A stretch of 64,000 bases of DNA from JADZAI01 sp964390465 (GCA_964390465.1 CAYMIJ010000002.1:248001-312000), one strand, 5' to 3'. Positions 45,208-54,343 are shown, counted from the stretch's first letter. The notes: a model not told the origin generated them from the sequence alone. Numbers and translations: made by a program.

Positions 45208-45927
45208 TCAGCGGACAGGAAAATCAAAAGTCTGCCCGGCAAAGGGCTGGGCCGTCAGCGTGAAGTGCCACCATTCGCCTGCATAGGGCTTGAACCCTTC
45301 CGCCGTCATCGCCGTGCGCAGGATAGCGCGGTTGCGTATGGCTTCACCCGGCAGTCCTGCGGCATCGCCATGAGCGCGCTCATCAAAACAGTCAAAGCCG
45401 GTGCCCATATCAACGCCGCCGTCTTCAAACCGCGTGCCTTTGGGCGCCGTGCAATCGGCATATCCTTGCGCTGCCGACCATTGCGGCGCGACCGTGGTGC
45501 CTTTGGGTGCAAGACCCAAATCCAGAGTGCTGCCCGCGCTGTGAGCTGACCGTGCCGCGATATAGCCGCGCGCCACCAGGTCTGCCTTGGGCACGCGCGG
45601 ATAGAACTCTGGCCGCGTTGTTTCATCGCTGTCTGCAACCCATGTCATGAACGCTGCCACCGCCCGTGCGGGCCGATAGCAATCCCACACGATCAGTGTG
45701 AAGCCCTCCGCCTCGACCCGGCTCTGCGCCTTTGACAGTGCTTCAGCGGCCTGACGTGTGAGAATGCATGTGGCCGCCTCATAGCCATCAACCGGCGCGC
45801 CCGTGAAGTTGTGTGCACCGGCATAGCGCATGTCCTGAACGATGGTTGGGGCAACATCCCTTAGATGGACGAAGCCATCGGGCATGGCCGAGCTCATCTC
45901 AGCCGCCAGAAGCAAAGTGAGCATCAT
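45208..45927 (-). CDS. D-alanyl-D-alanine dipeptidase, VanX/DdpX type
   Basis: 239 residues. M15D signature: SAHSAGSTLDLGL (His and Asp zinc ligands), DMGTGFDCFDERAHG and EWWHF (catalytic Glu and third ligand). The Arg/substrate region IVWDCYRPARAV is also typical. It hydrolyses D-Ala-D-Ala; without vanHA-like partners it more likely recycles peptidoglycan dipeptide than gives glycopeptide resistance. ATG 45927 overlaps the zapE stop by 4 bases, which sets the start. The N-terminus (MMLTLLLAAEMSSA) is only weakly signal-like. Confidence 0.88.
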   Translation of the reverse strand: MMLTLLLAAEMSSAMPDGFVHLRDVAPTIVQDMRYAGAHNFTGAPVDGYEAATCILTRQAAEALSKAQSRVEAEGFTLIVWDCYRPARAVAAFMTWVADSDETTRPEFYPRVPKADLVARGYIAARSAHSAGSTLDLGLAPKGTTVAPQWSAAQGYADCTAPKGTRFEDGGVDMGTGFDCFDERAHGDAAGLPGEAIRNRAILRTAMTAEGFKPYAGEWWHFTLTAQPFAGQTFDFPVR

Positions 45928-47009
45928 GCCGTCTGCTCCATCCACGCGGCAGACTGCATTTCCATCAGGCGCGAAACGGTGCGCTCGAACTCAAACGCGC
46001 CATCGCCTTCCGCATAAAGATGCTGCGGATCAGCAGCGGCAGAGCATACGAAGCGCCGCCGCGCCTCATAAAGCGCATCGATCAGTGTCACGAAGCGCTT
46101 GGCTTCATTGCGTCTGGCAGGCGTCAGCACCGGGATCTCATCAAGGATCAGCGTGGAGCAGGCCTCCGCGATGGCCAGAAAATCCTGAGGCCCCAGCGCC
46201 GCCGCACAGAGCTGTTCAAACGTGGCGCGGCCCACGCCATGCACGAAGCGGGGCAAGGTCAGCGTACGCCCCACAACGCTGATCTCCAGCGGTGCGCCCA
46301 CACCTGCATCCGTCAGCTCGTCCCAGATGCGATCCAGCGCCTTTGTTGCGGTGTCGCCCAACGGCGTCAGATAAACGGGCAGACCTTTCAGGCGGCCCAG
46401 CCGATAGTCGGTTGCCCCGGCCAGATGCACAATCTCCAGCCGCTCGTTCAGTATGTCGATGAAGGGCAGGAACAGCTGGCGGTTGATGCCATCCTTATAG
46501 AGATCATGCGGCGGGCGGTTGGAGGTGGCCACAATCACCACATGCTCGGCGAACAGTGTCTCGAACAAACGCCCCAGCAGCATCGCATCCGCGATATCGG
46601 TTACCTGAAACTCGTCAAAGCACAGCAGCGAGGCCTCACGGGCGATGAGTTTGGCAACCTTGGGAATGGGGTCGCCCGGTTCGGCCGCCCGCATCTCGCG
46701 GATTGCCGCATGGGTCTCGGCCATGAAGGCATGAAAATGCACACGCCGTTTCGGGGTGATGGCGGCGCTTTCAAAGAAGGCATCCATGAGCATGGACTTG
46801 CCCCGGCCGACCGGCCCCCAGACATAAAGCCCGCGCGGTGTGCTTCTGCGTCTGGAAAATCCAAGAAAGCCGCGTGACCGGCCCGACGCATAGTCGGCAA
46901 GGTTTCCGGCAAGATCATCCAACCGCGCCAGCACAGCGTCCTGCGCGGCATCCACCTTCAATTCGCCCGCCGCTTGCCGGGCGCGCAGCAAATCAGTCAG
47001 AGATCCCAT
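45924..47009 (-). CDS. zapE: Cell division ATPase ZapE (AFG1-like)
   Basis: 361 residues. Walker A GPVGRGKSMLMDAFF and Walker B LLCFDEFQVTDIADAM mark the AFG1/LACE1/ZapE family. Also LFETLFAEHVVIVATSNRPPHDLYKDGINRQLFLPFI and a C-terminal FVTLIDALYEARRRF. ZapE acts at the Z-ring in E. coli; the mitochondrial homologue is a membrane chaperone. In alphaproteobacteria the gene often sits near sdh or mdh; here sdhB lies 8.4 kb downstream, with the exported-protein block between. Confidence 0.95.
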   Translation of the reverse strand: MGSLTDLLRARQAAGELKVDAAQDAVLARLDDLAGNLADYASGRSRGFLGFSRRRSTPRGLYVWGPVGRGKSMLMDAFFESAAITPKRRVHFHAFMAETHAAIREMRAAEPGDPIPKVAKLIAREASLLCFDEFQVTDIADAMLLGRLFETLFAEHVVIVATSNRPPHDLYKDGINRQLFLPFIDILNERLEIVHLAGATDYRLGRLKGLPVYLTPLGDTATKALDRIWDELTDAGVGAPLEISVVGRTLTLPRFVHGVGRATFEQLCAAALGPQDFLAIAEACSTLILDEIPVLTPARRNEAKRFVTLIDALYEARRRFVCSAAADPQHLYAEGDGAFEFERTVSRLMEMQSAAWMEQTA

Positions 47010-47042
47010 CGCAGGGTTCTTAGCGACGGGACGTCTCCAGCG

Positions 47043-47708
47043 CTACAGGTGCGAGAAGCGCGAGATCACCAGATCGCTGAAGGTGTCGCGGTTGAAACCC
47101 ACATAGGCCATCCACTGACCGTTTTCCCGCCAGAAGATGATGGGCACATACATCTGGATGTTATTGGCCTTCAGAATGTCGTTCAGGCTGGTCACGAAGG
47201 CGCGTGACGTCTCGACATAGGCCATGCGCTGCGGGTCGCCATCGGCAGGCGGGGGCAGATCGCCAGTGGCATAGAACGTATCCGGGTCGGTATCGTACCA
47301 GGACTTGTAAAGATTATAGTCGCGGTTCTTCCACAGCTCCGCGACCATGGCCCGCTCGCCCGGCTTCGAACGCTGTTTGCCGTTTTCGCCATCGGGGCGC
47401 GCATAAAGGATATGGCGCAGATCAGCGCCTGCATTTTCCATGGCATCGCCCGCCACCATTTTCTGCGAAATGCAGTCAGGGCACGACCGGAACCCGATCA
47501 CATAAACCGGCACGCGGCCTGCACCCTTGTGCACCCAGCCAGCCCCTTCCAGCAGCGTGCCCAGTTCCATCGCCTGCATGGTGATGGGCACGGGCGCGAT
47601 GCCTGCCTCCTGCGGGTTGGTGTCGGCAGCAGGTGGCAGGGCAGGCGGCTCGGCATAGGCCATGCCTGAAAGAGACAGAGCAAGCGTGAAGAAGAACGCA
47701 GACTTCAT
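47043..47708 (-). CDS. Exported CPDC thioredoxin-like protein (tandem copy 2)
   Basis: 221 residues from ATG 47708 (MKSAFFFTLALSLSGMAYA, signal peptide). VYVIGFRSCPDC places a CPDC redox-like motif at 76-79. The following ADLRHILYARPDGENGKQRS, AELWKNRDYNLYKSWY and NNIQMYVPIIFWRENGQWMAYVGF follow the layout of DsbC/DsbG catalytic domains (motif, strand, helix, then a Pro strand with NG and GY). Close paralogue of the gene at 47720, 11 bases upstream. Periplasmic disulfide or peroxide role is inference from layout only. Confidence 0.75.
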   Translation of the reverse strand: MKSAFFFTLALSLSGMAYAEPPALPPAADTNPQEAGIAPVPITMQAMELGTLLEGAGWVHKGAGRVPVYVIGFRSCPDCISQKMVAGDAMENAGADLRHILYARPDGENGKQRSKPGERAMVAELWKNRDYNLYKSWYDTDPDTFYATGDLPPPADGDPQRMAYVETSRAFVTSLNDILKANNIQMYVPIIFWRENGQWMAYVGFNRDTFSDLVISRFSHL

Positions 47709-47719
47709 GACAGGCAACC

Positions 47720-48382
47720 TTATAGGGTCTTGAAGCGGTCGATGATGGTGGCGCCGAACGTCTCGGTCTCATAGCCGATGAAGACCTTCCATGTGCCATT
47801 CTCCTGCCACAGCAGAAGCGGCACGAACATTTCAATCCCGTTGGCAGCCAGAATATCCTTCAACTGCTCGGTCATGGTGCGCGCCTTGTCGACCAGCGCC
47901 GTGCGCTCTGCATCGCCATCGGCGGCGGGCGGCAGAATGCCCGCTTCGTAATACTCGTCCGGCTCTACGGCATACCATGCCTTGTAGAGGTCATAGCTGC
48001 GGTTCTTCCAAAGCTCAGCAACCAGCGCGCGTTCTTCGGGCTTGGAGCGCTGCTTGCCGTCTTTGTCCTTGCGGGCATAGACGATGATGCGCAGTTCCGC
48101 GCCCGCCTCCTGCATCGCGGCCCCGGCTTCCTTCTTCTGTGCATTGCAGCCCGGGCACGTGCGAAAACCAACCATGTATACCGGGAAGCGTCCCTTGCCG
48201 TCGCTCACCCAGCCCGCATCAGCCAGCAGCTTGGTCAGATCGTCTGAGCGCACTGAAATCGTGGCAGGCGCTTTCTGGGCGTCCTGGGCGGTCACTGCGG
48301 GGGCGGCCTCCTCGGCAGAAGCGGGAAGGGCAGCAGACGCCAGCCCAAGGCCAAGCGTCACGATGAATGATGTAATGCGCAT
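47720..48382 (-). CDS. Exported CPGC thioredoxin-like protein (tandem copy 1)
   Basis: 220 residues from ATG 48382 (MRITSFIVTLGLGLASAALP, signal peptide cut after ASA). VYMVGFRTCPGC puts CPGC at 76-79; then ELRIIVYARKDKDGKQRSKPEERALVAELWKNRSYDLYKAWY, and ANGIEMFVPLLLWQENGTWKVFIGYE near the end. About half of the aligned residues equal those of the downstream copy, including KQRSKP/AELWKNR. The DsbC-like dimerisation domain is missing; about 50 residues precede the motif. I know no named family for it. Confidence 0.75.
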   Translation of the reverse strand: MRITSFIVTLGLGLASAALPASAEEAAPAVTAQDAQKAPATISVRSDDLTKLLADAGWVSDGKGRFPVYMVGFRTCPGCNAQKKEAGAAMQEAGAELRIIVYARKDKDGKQRSKPEERALVAELWKNRSYDLYKAWYAVEPDEYYEAGILPPAADGDAERTALVDKARTMTEQLKDILAANGIEMFVPLLLWQENGTWKVFIGYETETFGATIIDRFKTL

Positions 48383-48405
48383 GATGTCCTTAAGGCTGGT
48401 TGTCT

Positions 48406-49083
48406 TCAATGTTTGACGCGCGTGAACTCGCCATTCAGCGAGGCGCGCACGCCGCAATAATACTGGCATGCTTCGCCCTGTGACTGAAGGGTAATGCCGC
48501 TGCTGTTTTTTGAGCGCGAAGGCGTCAGCGTCAGTGTGCAGTCTTCCTTGTATATTTCCGCATCAGGGTTGGCCGACCAGGTGATGACGCCTGACTGCTT
48601 GGCGATCCCGTCTTCGGTATCAAAGCCGCAGGTGTGATCGCCGCCGCCCACGGTTGATACGGTGAAGGCTGCCTTGCCATCGGGATAACGCACGACAGAC
48701 ATCTCGCCAAAATCACCGGCGTAAGATCCGGCGTAAAAATCAGGCAGGCCTGATTGCTGTGCCAAGGCCTCGATGCGGCGTTCATAGGCGCCCACAATGC
48801 AGTCATAGGCGTTCTTTCCGGGCGCGCAGGCATCACGCTCTTTCAGAAAGGCGCGTTGACTCTCGATCAGGCCGTCTTTCCCCGTCTTGCGGGCGATGGC
48901 GTAAGCCTTCGCCATCTGCCGATCATACCAGTACAGCTCCGGCGCATCGCAGATTACTTTTTCAGCAGCGGTTGAAGCCTTGGTGCAGTCAAACGAGGGG
49001 TCAAGCAGGTCCTGGGCCAAGGCCCCTTGGGCAAGAGCGCAGGCCGCCCAAAAACTGGTTGCCATCAGGGTGGGCAGGCGCAT
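48406..49083 (-). CDS. Exported LprI-domain (DUF1311-like) protein
   Basis: 225 residues from ATG 49083 (MRLPTLMATSFWAACALAQG, signal peptide). The N-terminal mature part is LprI-like: SFDCTKASTAAEKVICDAPELYWYDRQMAKAYAIA, then ESQRAFLKERDACAPGKNAYDCIVGAYERRIEAL with four Cys. The C-terminal 100 residues carry more cysteines (HTCGF, EDCTLTL, EACQYYCGV) and no family I recognise. LprI of mycobacteria is a lysozyme inhibitor; that role here is only suggested. It lies 23 bases upstream of the CPGC protein and divergent from the autotransporter. Confidence 0.82.
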   Translation of the reverse strand: MRLPTLMATSFWAACALAQGALAQDLLDPSFDCTKASTAAEKVICDAPELYWYDRQMAKAYAIARKTGKDGLIESQRAFLKERDACAPGKNAYDCIVGAYERRIEALAQQSGLPDFYAGSYAGDFGEMSVVRYPDGKAAFTVSTVGGGDHTCGFDTEDGIAKQSGVITWSANPDAEIYKEDCTLTLTPSRSKNSSGITLQSQGEACQYYCGVRASLNGEFTRVKH

Positions 49084-49305
49084 GGGTCTACTCTTTGCAA
49101 CTTGAAGCCGGCGCGAAGCATGTCCCATGTTGCCAGACACGGCAAGATTGCCATCCTGAAGGGGGCGGCAAAGGGGCGGCCGCGCCGATCCTTTAAGTGT
49201 TGGTGGCTGGAAATTGGGCCTTCCCATGGCGTCAACATTGAGTCAAAACGCACGCTATTAGGTGATCTGCTTTGGGTAAGGCAGGTCCAGAACACGGGGA
49301 ACTTC

Positions 49306-52300
49306 ATGCTATTCAATCAAGGGCTGAGCGGAACAAAACGGGCGCTGCTGAAAGCGGCTTCAACTCTGGCTGTCGGTGCGGCCCTGGCGGGCGGTCTTGC
49401 GATCACGCAGACGGCGTCTGCCATTATCGCCCGCGACGATGTCGGTTCCGCCGCCATTCGTGATACCGCGAATGCATGGCCCTGGGTTGGTCAGTTCCTC
49501 ACCTGGAATAACCGCGCGTCCTACAGCTTTGGTCTTTGCACCACGCAGGTCATTTCACCGCGTGTCGTGCTGCTCGCCGCGCATTGTGTTGGCGGATATG
49601 CGGGCACTGAAGCTTATGGCGTGGGCGGCAAGGATGCGGCTGTCATTTTCCAGACGCGCACTTTGGCTGCGCTGCGTCAGTGGGCTGGGATCGATCCTTC
49701 AACGACGGCCATCGGGGCCTCGAATGAAGCCAACCAGGTTTACAAGGTCATCGACATCATTGCGCATCCCTACAACACGCGGAACGCCTTTGTGGCCGGA
49801 AACGCTGATGTGATGCTGGCCGTTCTCGACCAGCCAGTGAACGGCTTCAACGGCTATGGCATGCTCTTCTCGCCACTGACTGCGCTCGAAACGGTTGACC
49901 TTGTTGGCTTTGGCAATCAGGGCACCATGGCAAGCGGCCAGATCAATGTCGACTGGTGGCGCCGCGCTGGCCAGAACATGCTGGGTATGCTGGGCTCGGC
50001 CAACGACATCTTTGGCTCTGACCTGTTTGGAAATGACCCGCCGACCCCGGGCTATGGCGGCGATACCTATTGGGTGGACAGCGACAGTCACCTCAATCCC
50101 CGCCCGGCAGGCGACTATAACATTTTCGGCGGCACGGCGCTGCCCAACGAAGTCGGTATCGCACAGGGCGATTCGGGCGGCGCGATGTGGGTGCGTCGCA
50201 ACGGCGTCCCGATTGCCATCGGCGTCGAATCCTTCGGCTACTCGTTCGGCGTGTCGTTTGGGCGAGGTGCCATCACCACGGCCACAGCGCTGTTTCCCTA
50301 TTGGGACTTTATCGTCGCCAACAACGCCTATGTGTACACCTCGGCAAAGACCGGCGGCGGCGCGTGGGAAAATGGCGCAACCTGGGTTCAGATGCTCGAT
50401 CCCAATTATTTCATCACTGGCGCTGGCGGCGCATTGGTGAATGCGCTGCCGACCACCGATCCGGTCGGGGATACGGGTGCAGCGCCCAATGTCGGTGGCG
50501 TACGCCCGCTCCCGCTGTTCCCGGTGCCGGCATCGGGTGGCGGCCAGCTGTCGACCGCTTCGTCAGTCGCTAGCTCATATGGTGGCCCTGCTCGTCTTGG
50601 CACATTGGGCGGGCAGATTTCGGATTTCTCGTTCCATGTCACTCTTGATACAGCCACTGGTGGCACCACCCCGTCCGGTGACGGCTTTGGCGCAAACGCC
50701 TCTGTTGTTTCAGATTCATTGACCGCTGCGCGTCTGGCGGCATCCAGCAATCTGGGTGCAGTCCGCGACAACCCGGTCGCTCTGGCTGGCGGCATTGGCT
50801 CGGGTTACTGGCCGGTTGGCGCAGCGCCGATGTCAGGCCCTGGCTCCACCAATTTCGTGCCGAACAACACCAATGGCGTCATCGGAACGGCATTCACGAA
50901 TGCGGCGCGTTTCTTTGAAGTGCAGCTGGTCAATTCCGGTACGGTCACGCTGTCATCGGCGCGTACGATTGACCGTCTTCGCATCATGAGCGCGCAGGCT
51001 GGCCTCACCATCAACACCGGCGCTTCGCTGACCACCATTATGTCATCGACGGTGGAATCCGGAACGTTGCTCGTCAACGGCACATTGCGGGCCCGCGGCG
51101 TCGGCGTCTTCGGCGGCACGTTGGCTGGCAGTGGTCTGATCCAGGCGTCCGGCGGGGTTAACGTGTCTGGCGCGGTCAAAGCGGCAGGCACCTCAGCCAT
51201 CACCAGCGGTGTGGTCGCGCCCGGCGGATTGGGTACCGTTGGTACACTGACGTTTGAAGGCAATGTCTCATTCGCCGGCGGCGTTTTCGCTGTCGACATG
51301 TCTGGTGCATCAACGTTTGACCGTATCGTGGTGAACAATCTGGCCGGCGTCACGTCCGGCACGAACGGCACTTTCTCCTCACCAGGCGCGGGCGTGTTGC
51401 CCGTCATCTCAATCTCGCTGCTGAATGGGTTCATGCCGACCCATGGCTCAACCTATAATGTTGTCACGGCGGCAGGTGGCGTGACCGGCTCGTTCACGGT
51501 GGCCAATACCCTTCCGGGTGTGCTGCGCGCGGCTTATGCGGCGGCGGGCAATAATGGTGTCATCACCATTACGGCGCTGCCTTATTCCGGCACGGGTGCG
51601 TTCACTTCGCCCGAGCAGATCGAAGCTGCACGTGGGCTGGATGCCGTCCGCGCTGCGGGCGGCTACGCGGCGTTGAAGAGCCTCTTTGACTCGCTTGATC
51701 CGTTGGCACTGTCTGCCTACCCGGCCACGTTTGAGGCACTTGTGCCACTGAACACCTTCATGGCGCGCGGTCTCACCGAGGGTGGGTCCGTCATCATGCG
51801 CGGGAAGGTGATGGACCGGGCCGACCAGCTGGTGAGCGGCGGTGGTCATGGCTTCAGTGTGGCGGGTATCGGTCAGCTGGGCCTTGGACCAAAGCTGGCA
51901 TCCGCCGATCCGTATGACGCCATGATGATGGGCGCGGCTGCACTTGCGGCAGCTGATGAAGCGGCGGCCAATGCGGCAACAGGTGTCCGTTCGATCCAGC
52001 TCAAGGAAGGCTGGGGCGGCTTCCTCAATATCTCCAGCATTGTGCGCGGCAAGTATGAAGTCACGCCTTTTGCACGTGATGCGAAACTCGACGGCTTCAA
52101 CATCACGGCAGGGCTCGACTACACCTTTGCCGGCGATCAGGCCTTTGTGGGTGCGGCACTTTCCTATGGCGACAATTCAGCCAAGCTGAACGCGCCGTTG
52201 CAGTCGGCGGATTCCCGGTCGCTTGGGATGACGTTCTATGCCGGTGCGCGCATTGGCGGTGGACTGCGGATCACAGGCTATGGCGGCTACTCATCCTACG

Positions 52301-52845
52301 AGTATGACCTCTCGCGTACCGTGCCGCTGATCCCGACATCGCAAACCCTCACAGCCTCGCCCGGTGGTCATGCATGGGTTCTGGGTGCCAAGCTCGGTTA
52401 TGATGTGGACGTAGGTCAGGGTGCGCTCACCCCGTATATCGGCATTGATGGCCGCTGGACGATGATCGCTGGCTACACGGAAACGGGCGGCTCGGCGGCA
52501 ATGAGTGTCGTCAAGCAGGACGGCCAGGCGATCGATCTGCGTGTCGGTCTGTCGTACAAGGGCATGTTCCAGCTGAACGAAACCAGCGTGCTGCGTCCGA
52601 AGGTGACCATCGCTTATGCGTCAGCGCTGCGTGATGACAATAACGCAGTGTCGGCGGCGTTCTCTGGCTTCCCGGCGGTGCCCATGACCTTCCTCGGCAG
52701 CACACGTTCGAAAAACTGGGTCGAGTATGAAGCCGGCGTTGAATATGAAAGCGACGATTTCGGCCTGTCGCTCACCTATTCGGGTGCGGATGATGGCCGC
52801 CTGCATTACGGCGTTGTCGCCGGTCGTGTCAGCCTCAGCTGGTAA
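49306..52845 (+). CDS. Autotransporter with trypsin-like serine protease passenger
   Basis: 1179 residues from ATG 49306; GGGGA lies upstream. Signal peptide with extended n-region (to about 39, ITQTASA). Chymotrypsin-type passenger: His93 (LLAAHC), Asp168 (GNADVMLAVLD) and Ser290 (IAQGDSGGAMW). Residues about 510-800 form a Gly/Thr/Ser/Val-rich beta-helix with the PATR-like stretch INTGASLTTIMSSTVESGTL. The last 280 residues are an autotransporter barrel (GWGGFLNISS, GLDYTFAGDQAFVGAALSYG) ending VSLSW. Probably surface-exposed or self-released. It is flanked by LprI-domain genes and an Inh-like inhibitor gene. Confidence 0.92.
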   Translation: MLFNQGLSGTKRALLKAASTLAVGAALAGGLAITQTASAIIARDDVGSAAIRDTANAWPWVGQFLTWNNRASYSFGLCTTQVISPRVVLLAAHCVGGYAGTEAYGVGGKDAAVIFQTRTLAALRQWAGIDPSTTAIGASNEANQVYKVIDIIAHPYNTRNAFVAGNADVMLAVLDQPVNGFNGYGMLFSPLTALETVDLVGFGNQGTMASGQINVDWWRRAGQNMLGMLGSANDIFGSDLFGNDPPTPGYGGDTYWVDSDSHLNPRPAGDYNIFGGTALPNEVGIAQGDSGGAMWVRRNGVPIAIGVESFGYSFGVSFGRGAITTATALFPYWDFIVANNAYVYTSAKTGGGAWENGATWVQMLDPNYFITGAGGALVNALPTTDPVGDTGAAPNVGGVRPLPLFPVPASGGGQLSTASSVASSYGGPARLGTLGGQISDFSFHVTLDTATGGTTPSGDGFGANASVVSDSLTAARLAASSNLGAVRDNPVALAGGIGSGYWPVGAAPMSGPGSTNFVPNNTNGVIGTAFTNAARFFEVQLVNSGTVTLSSARTIDRLRIMSAQAGLTINTGASLTTIMSSTVESGTLLVNGTLRARGVGVFGGTLAGSGLIQASGGVNVSGAVKAAGTSAITSGVVAPGGLGTVGTLTFEGNVSFAGGVFAVDMSGASTFDRIVVNNLAGVTSGTNGTFSSPGAGVLPVISISLLNGFMPTHGSTYNVVTAAGGVTGSFTVANTLPGVLRAAYAAAGNNGVITITALPYSGTGAFTSPEQIEAARGLDAVRAAGGYAALKSLFDSLDPLALSAYPATFEALVPLNTFMARGLTEGGSVIMRGKVMDRADQLVSGGGHGFSVAGIGQLGLGPKLASADPYDAMMMGAAALAAADEAAANAATGVRSIQLKEGWGGFLNISSIVRGKYEVTPFARDAKLDGFNITAGLDYTFAGDQAFVGAALSYGDNSAKLNAPLQSADSRSLGMTFYAGARIGGGLRITGYGGYSSYEYDLSRTVPLIPTSQTLTASPGGHAWVLGAKLGYDVDVGQGALTPYIGIDGRWTMIAGYTETGGSAAMSVVKQDGQAIDLRVGLSYKGMFQLNETSVLRPKVTIAYASALRDDNNAVSAAFSGFPAVPMTFLGSTRSKNWVEYEAGVEYESDDFGLSLTYSGADDGRLHYGVVAGRVSLSW

Positions 52846-52866
52846 GCTGATACAGATAGAAGAAAG

Positions 52867-52893
52867 ACGCCCGGCTGAAAGGCCGGGCGTTTT
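52867..52893 (+). terminator. Rho-independent terminator of the autotransporter gene
   Basis: ACGCCCGGC (52867-52875) pairs perfectly with GCCGGGCGT (52882-52890) over a 6-base loop, followed by TTT. It lies 21 bases after the stop and is the only clear terminator between convergent genes in the window. Confidence 0.88.
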
Positions 52894-52907
52894 CATGTCT
52901 GGTTCTG

Positions 52908-53336
52908 TCAGGGCCGGGAAAGCGTCAGTGGCGCACCGTCCGGCTGGGTGATGCCCTTCAAAGGTGGCGGTATGTCTGCCTTGAAGCGCGCGGTTTCCAC
53001 CTGATGGGCATCGCTGATGATGAGCCATCCTCCGCTCAGAGACCATGCCGTCCCCTTGAATGGCGGATGTGGACAATCGCCGCTCCAGGCTAATGTCCCG
53101 GTGCTGTCATCATGCGCGCTCAGCGTCAGGCGGCAGCTTGCTTTGGTTGAGGCCCCAGTCCAGACGCCGGTTACGGCTTCTGACATGACAACCACCAAAG
53201 GTCCGCTCACCGGTGCGGTTCGGGGTAGGGTCTCAGGTGCCATGACAGGGTCCGCAGCGAAGTGCGCTGTGCGCGGTGTGCAGGCGCATAGCGATGTTAC
53301 GAAGATCGCCCACGGCGCAAAGCGCCGGAGCGTCAT
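52908..53336 (-). CDS. Putative lipoprotein resembling AprI/Inh protease inhibitor
   Basis: 142 residues from ATG 53336, which overlaps the upstream LprI-DUF3298 gene stop by 4 bases. Signal segment MTLRRFAPWAIFVTSLCACT with a borderline lipobox LCAC. The mature domain follows the Inh layout: EAVTGVWTGA, ASCRLTLSAHDDSTGTLAWSGDC (the single-disulfide Cys pair), TAWSLSGGWLIISDAHQVETARFKA and a closing LTLSRP. Known Inh proteins block serralysin metalloproteases in the periplasm. Here the nearby protease is a serine autotransporter, so the target is open. Not proven by search. Confidence 0.62.
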   Translation of the reverse strand: MTLRRFAPWAIFVTSLCACTPRTAHFAADPVMAPETLPRTAPVSGPLVVVMSEAVTGVWTGASTKASCRLTLSAHDDSTGTLAWSGDCPHPPFKGTAWSLSGGWLIISDAHQVETARFKADIPPPLKGITQPDGAPLTLSRP

Positions 53337-54343
53337 GGAATGATCCAGCCTTTGCTGCTGGCGTTCTTCTTCAATAGTGCGTTGGGCAATGTGCAGGTGT
53401 AATCGCCTTCCACATATGGGCCGACCGCGTAAGGCGGGAAATAGACCTCGGCGCGATCCGCATAGATGATCCACGCGCTGAAATTGCTTACCCCCTCTGA
53501 CACTGCGTCCGCGTAGTCGGCGGTGGTATCAGCGAGCATCTGCTCCGCTTCTGTTTTGCTCATGCCGCCTTCCAGATAGCGTTCCATTTTCTTGGAACGG
53601 ATATCCTGGCTGCATGTCTCGGTCAGCGTTTTCAGCGCCGCATCACTGAACAGACCCTCTGTGTCAGGTGCGAGGCCTGTCTTCAGGTCGATCACGATTG
53701 GAAATTGTGTGTAATTGCCATGTGCGCCCCCGCCATAGGCGAACATCGCAACATTGGCGGCGATCAAGTCCGGCGCGGCATATGTCAGTTCCGCCACCAG
53801 TGAATAATCGCAGTCATATTGATAATCCGGCGAGGATTCGCGGGTGCCATTATCCTGCTCCACGCTTGCAAGCAGAGCCTCGACCGCGTGGTTGAAGCCC
53901 AGCTCGCCGGGTGTCGCATCATTGCCAAACTTCTGAAGTGCCGCATTGGCTGCGCACTTCTTCGCACTTTGCGCTCTTTCCATGAACCAGGGCATCAAAG
54001 CGTGACCGGTGCCCGGCCCGGACTCTGCGTCTCCGTTCAGATAGTCGGTCCGTCTTGTTGCCTGCTCCACGAAACAGGCGGGCGTATTCTGATCGCCGGA
54101 ACAGATTCCATCGCGCTGGCCCAGCCAGAACTTCTGGTTTGCTTTCAGCGCCTTTTGCTGGTCAGCGGGCAGCTTTGCCATGACGGCGCTATAGGCGGCG
54201 GCCATCGCGTCATCGGCTGTCTTGGCGGCCGGATCGGAACAGATGGTTTTTTCCGCGTCGGTCTTCGCCTTGGCGCAGTCAAATGCGAACGCGGCCGGCG
54301 ACAGCACCGCAGCGGTGGCAATGGCGATCATCAAACGAGTCAT
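53333..54343 (-). CDS. Exported LprI-DUF3298 protein (tandem copy 2)
   Basis: 336 residues with signal peptide MTRLMIAIATAAVLSPAAFA. The LprI-like N-domain (FDCAKAKTDAEKTICSDPAAKTADDAMAAAY, GQRDGICSGDQNTPACFVEQATRRTDYL) has four Cys. The C-domain looks like DUF3298/RsiV: TYAAPDLIAANVAMFAYGGGAHGNYTQFPIVIDLKTGLAPDTEGLF, then IIYADRAEVYFPPYAVGPYVEGDYTC. Both ends are nearly shared with the upstream copy at 54381, 37 bases away. It ends in KGWIIP. The lipoprotein gene downstream is coupled by ATGA. Role unknown; lysozyme or glycan binding is a possibility. Confidence 0.82.
   Translation of the reverse strand: MTRLMIAIATAAVLSPAAFAFDCAKAKTDAEKTICSDPAAKTADDAMAAAYSAVMAKLPADQQKALKANQKFWLGQRDGICSGDQNTPACFVEQATRRTDYLNGDAESGPGTGHALMPWFMERAQSAKKCAANAALQKFGNDATPGELGFNHAVEALLASVEQDNGTRESSPDYQYDCDYSLVAELTYAAPDLIAANVAMFAYGGGAHGNYTQFPIVIDLKTGLAPDTEGLFSDAALKTLTETCSQDIRSKKMERYLEGGMSKTEAEQMLADTTADYADAVSEGVSNFSAWIIYADRAEVYFPPYAVGPYVEGDYTCTLPNALLKKNASSKGWIIP

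Noticed and set aside
45208..45927. Vancomycin-resistance operon
   Set aside because: VanX-like alone; no VanA/VanH ligase or dehydrogenase and a Gram-negative host.
49027..49305. N-terminal extension of the autotransporter frame
   Set aside because: It runs through the start of the divergent LprI-domain gene, and the signal peptide begins at 49306.
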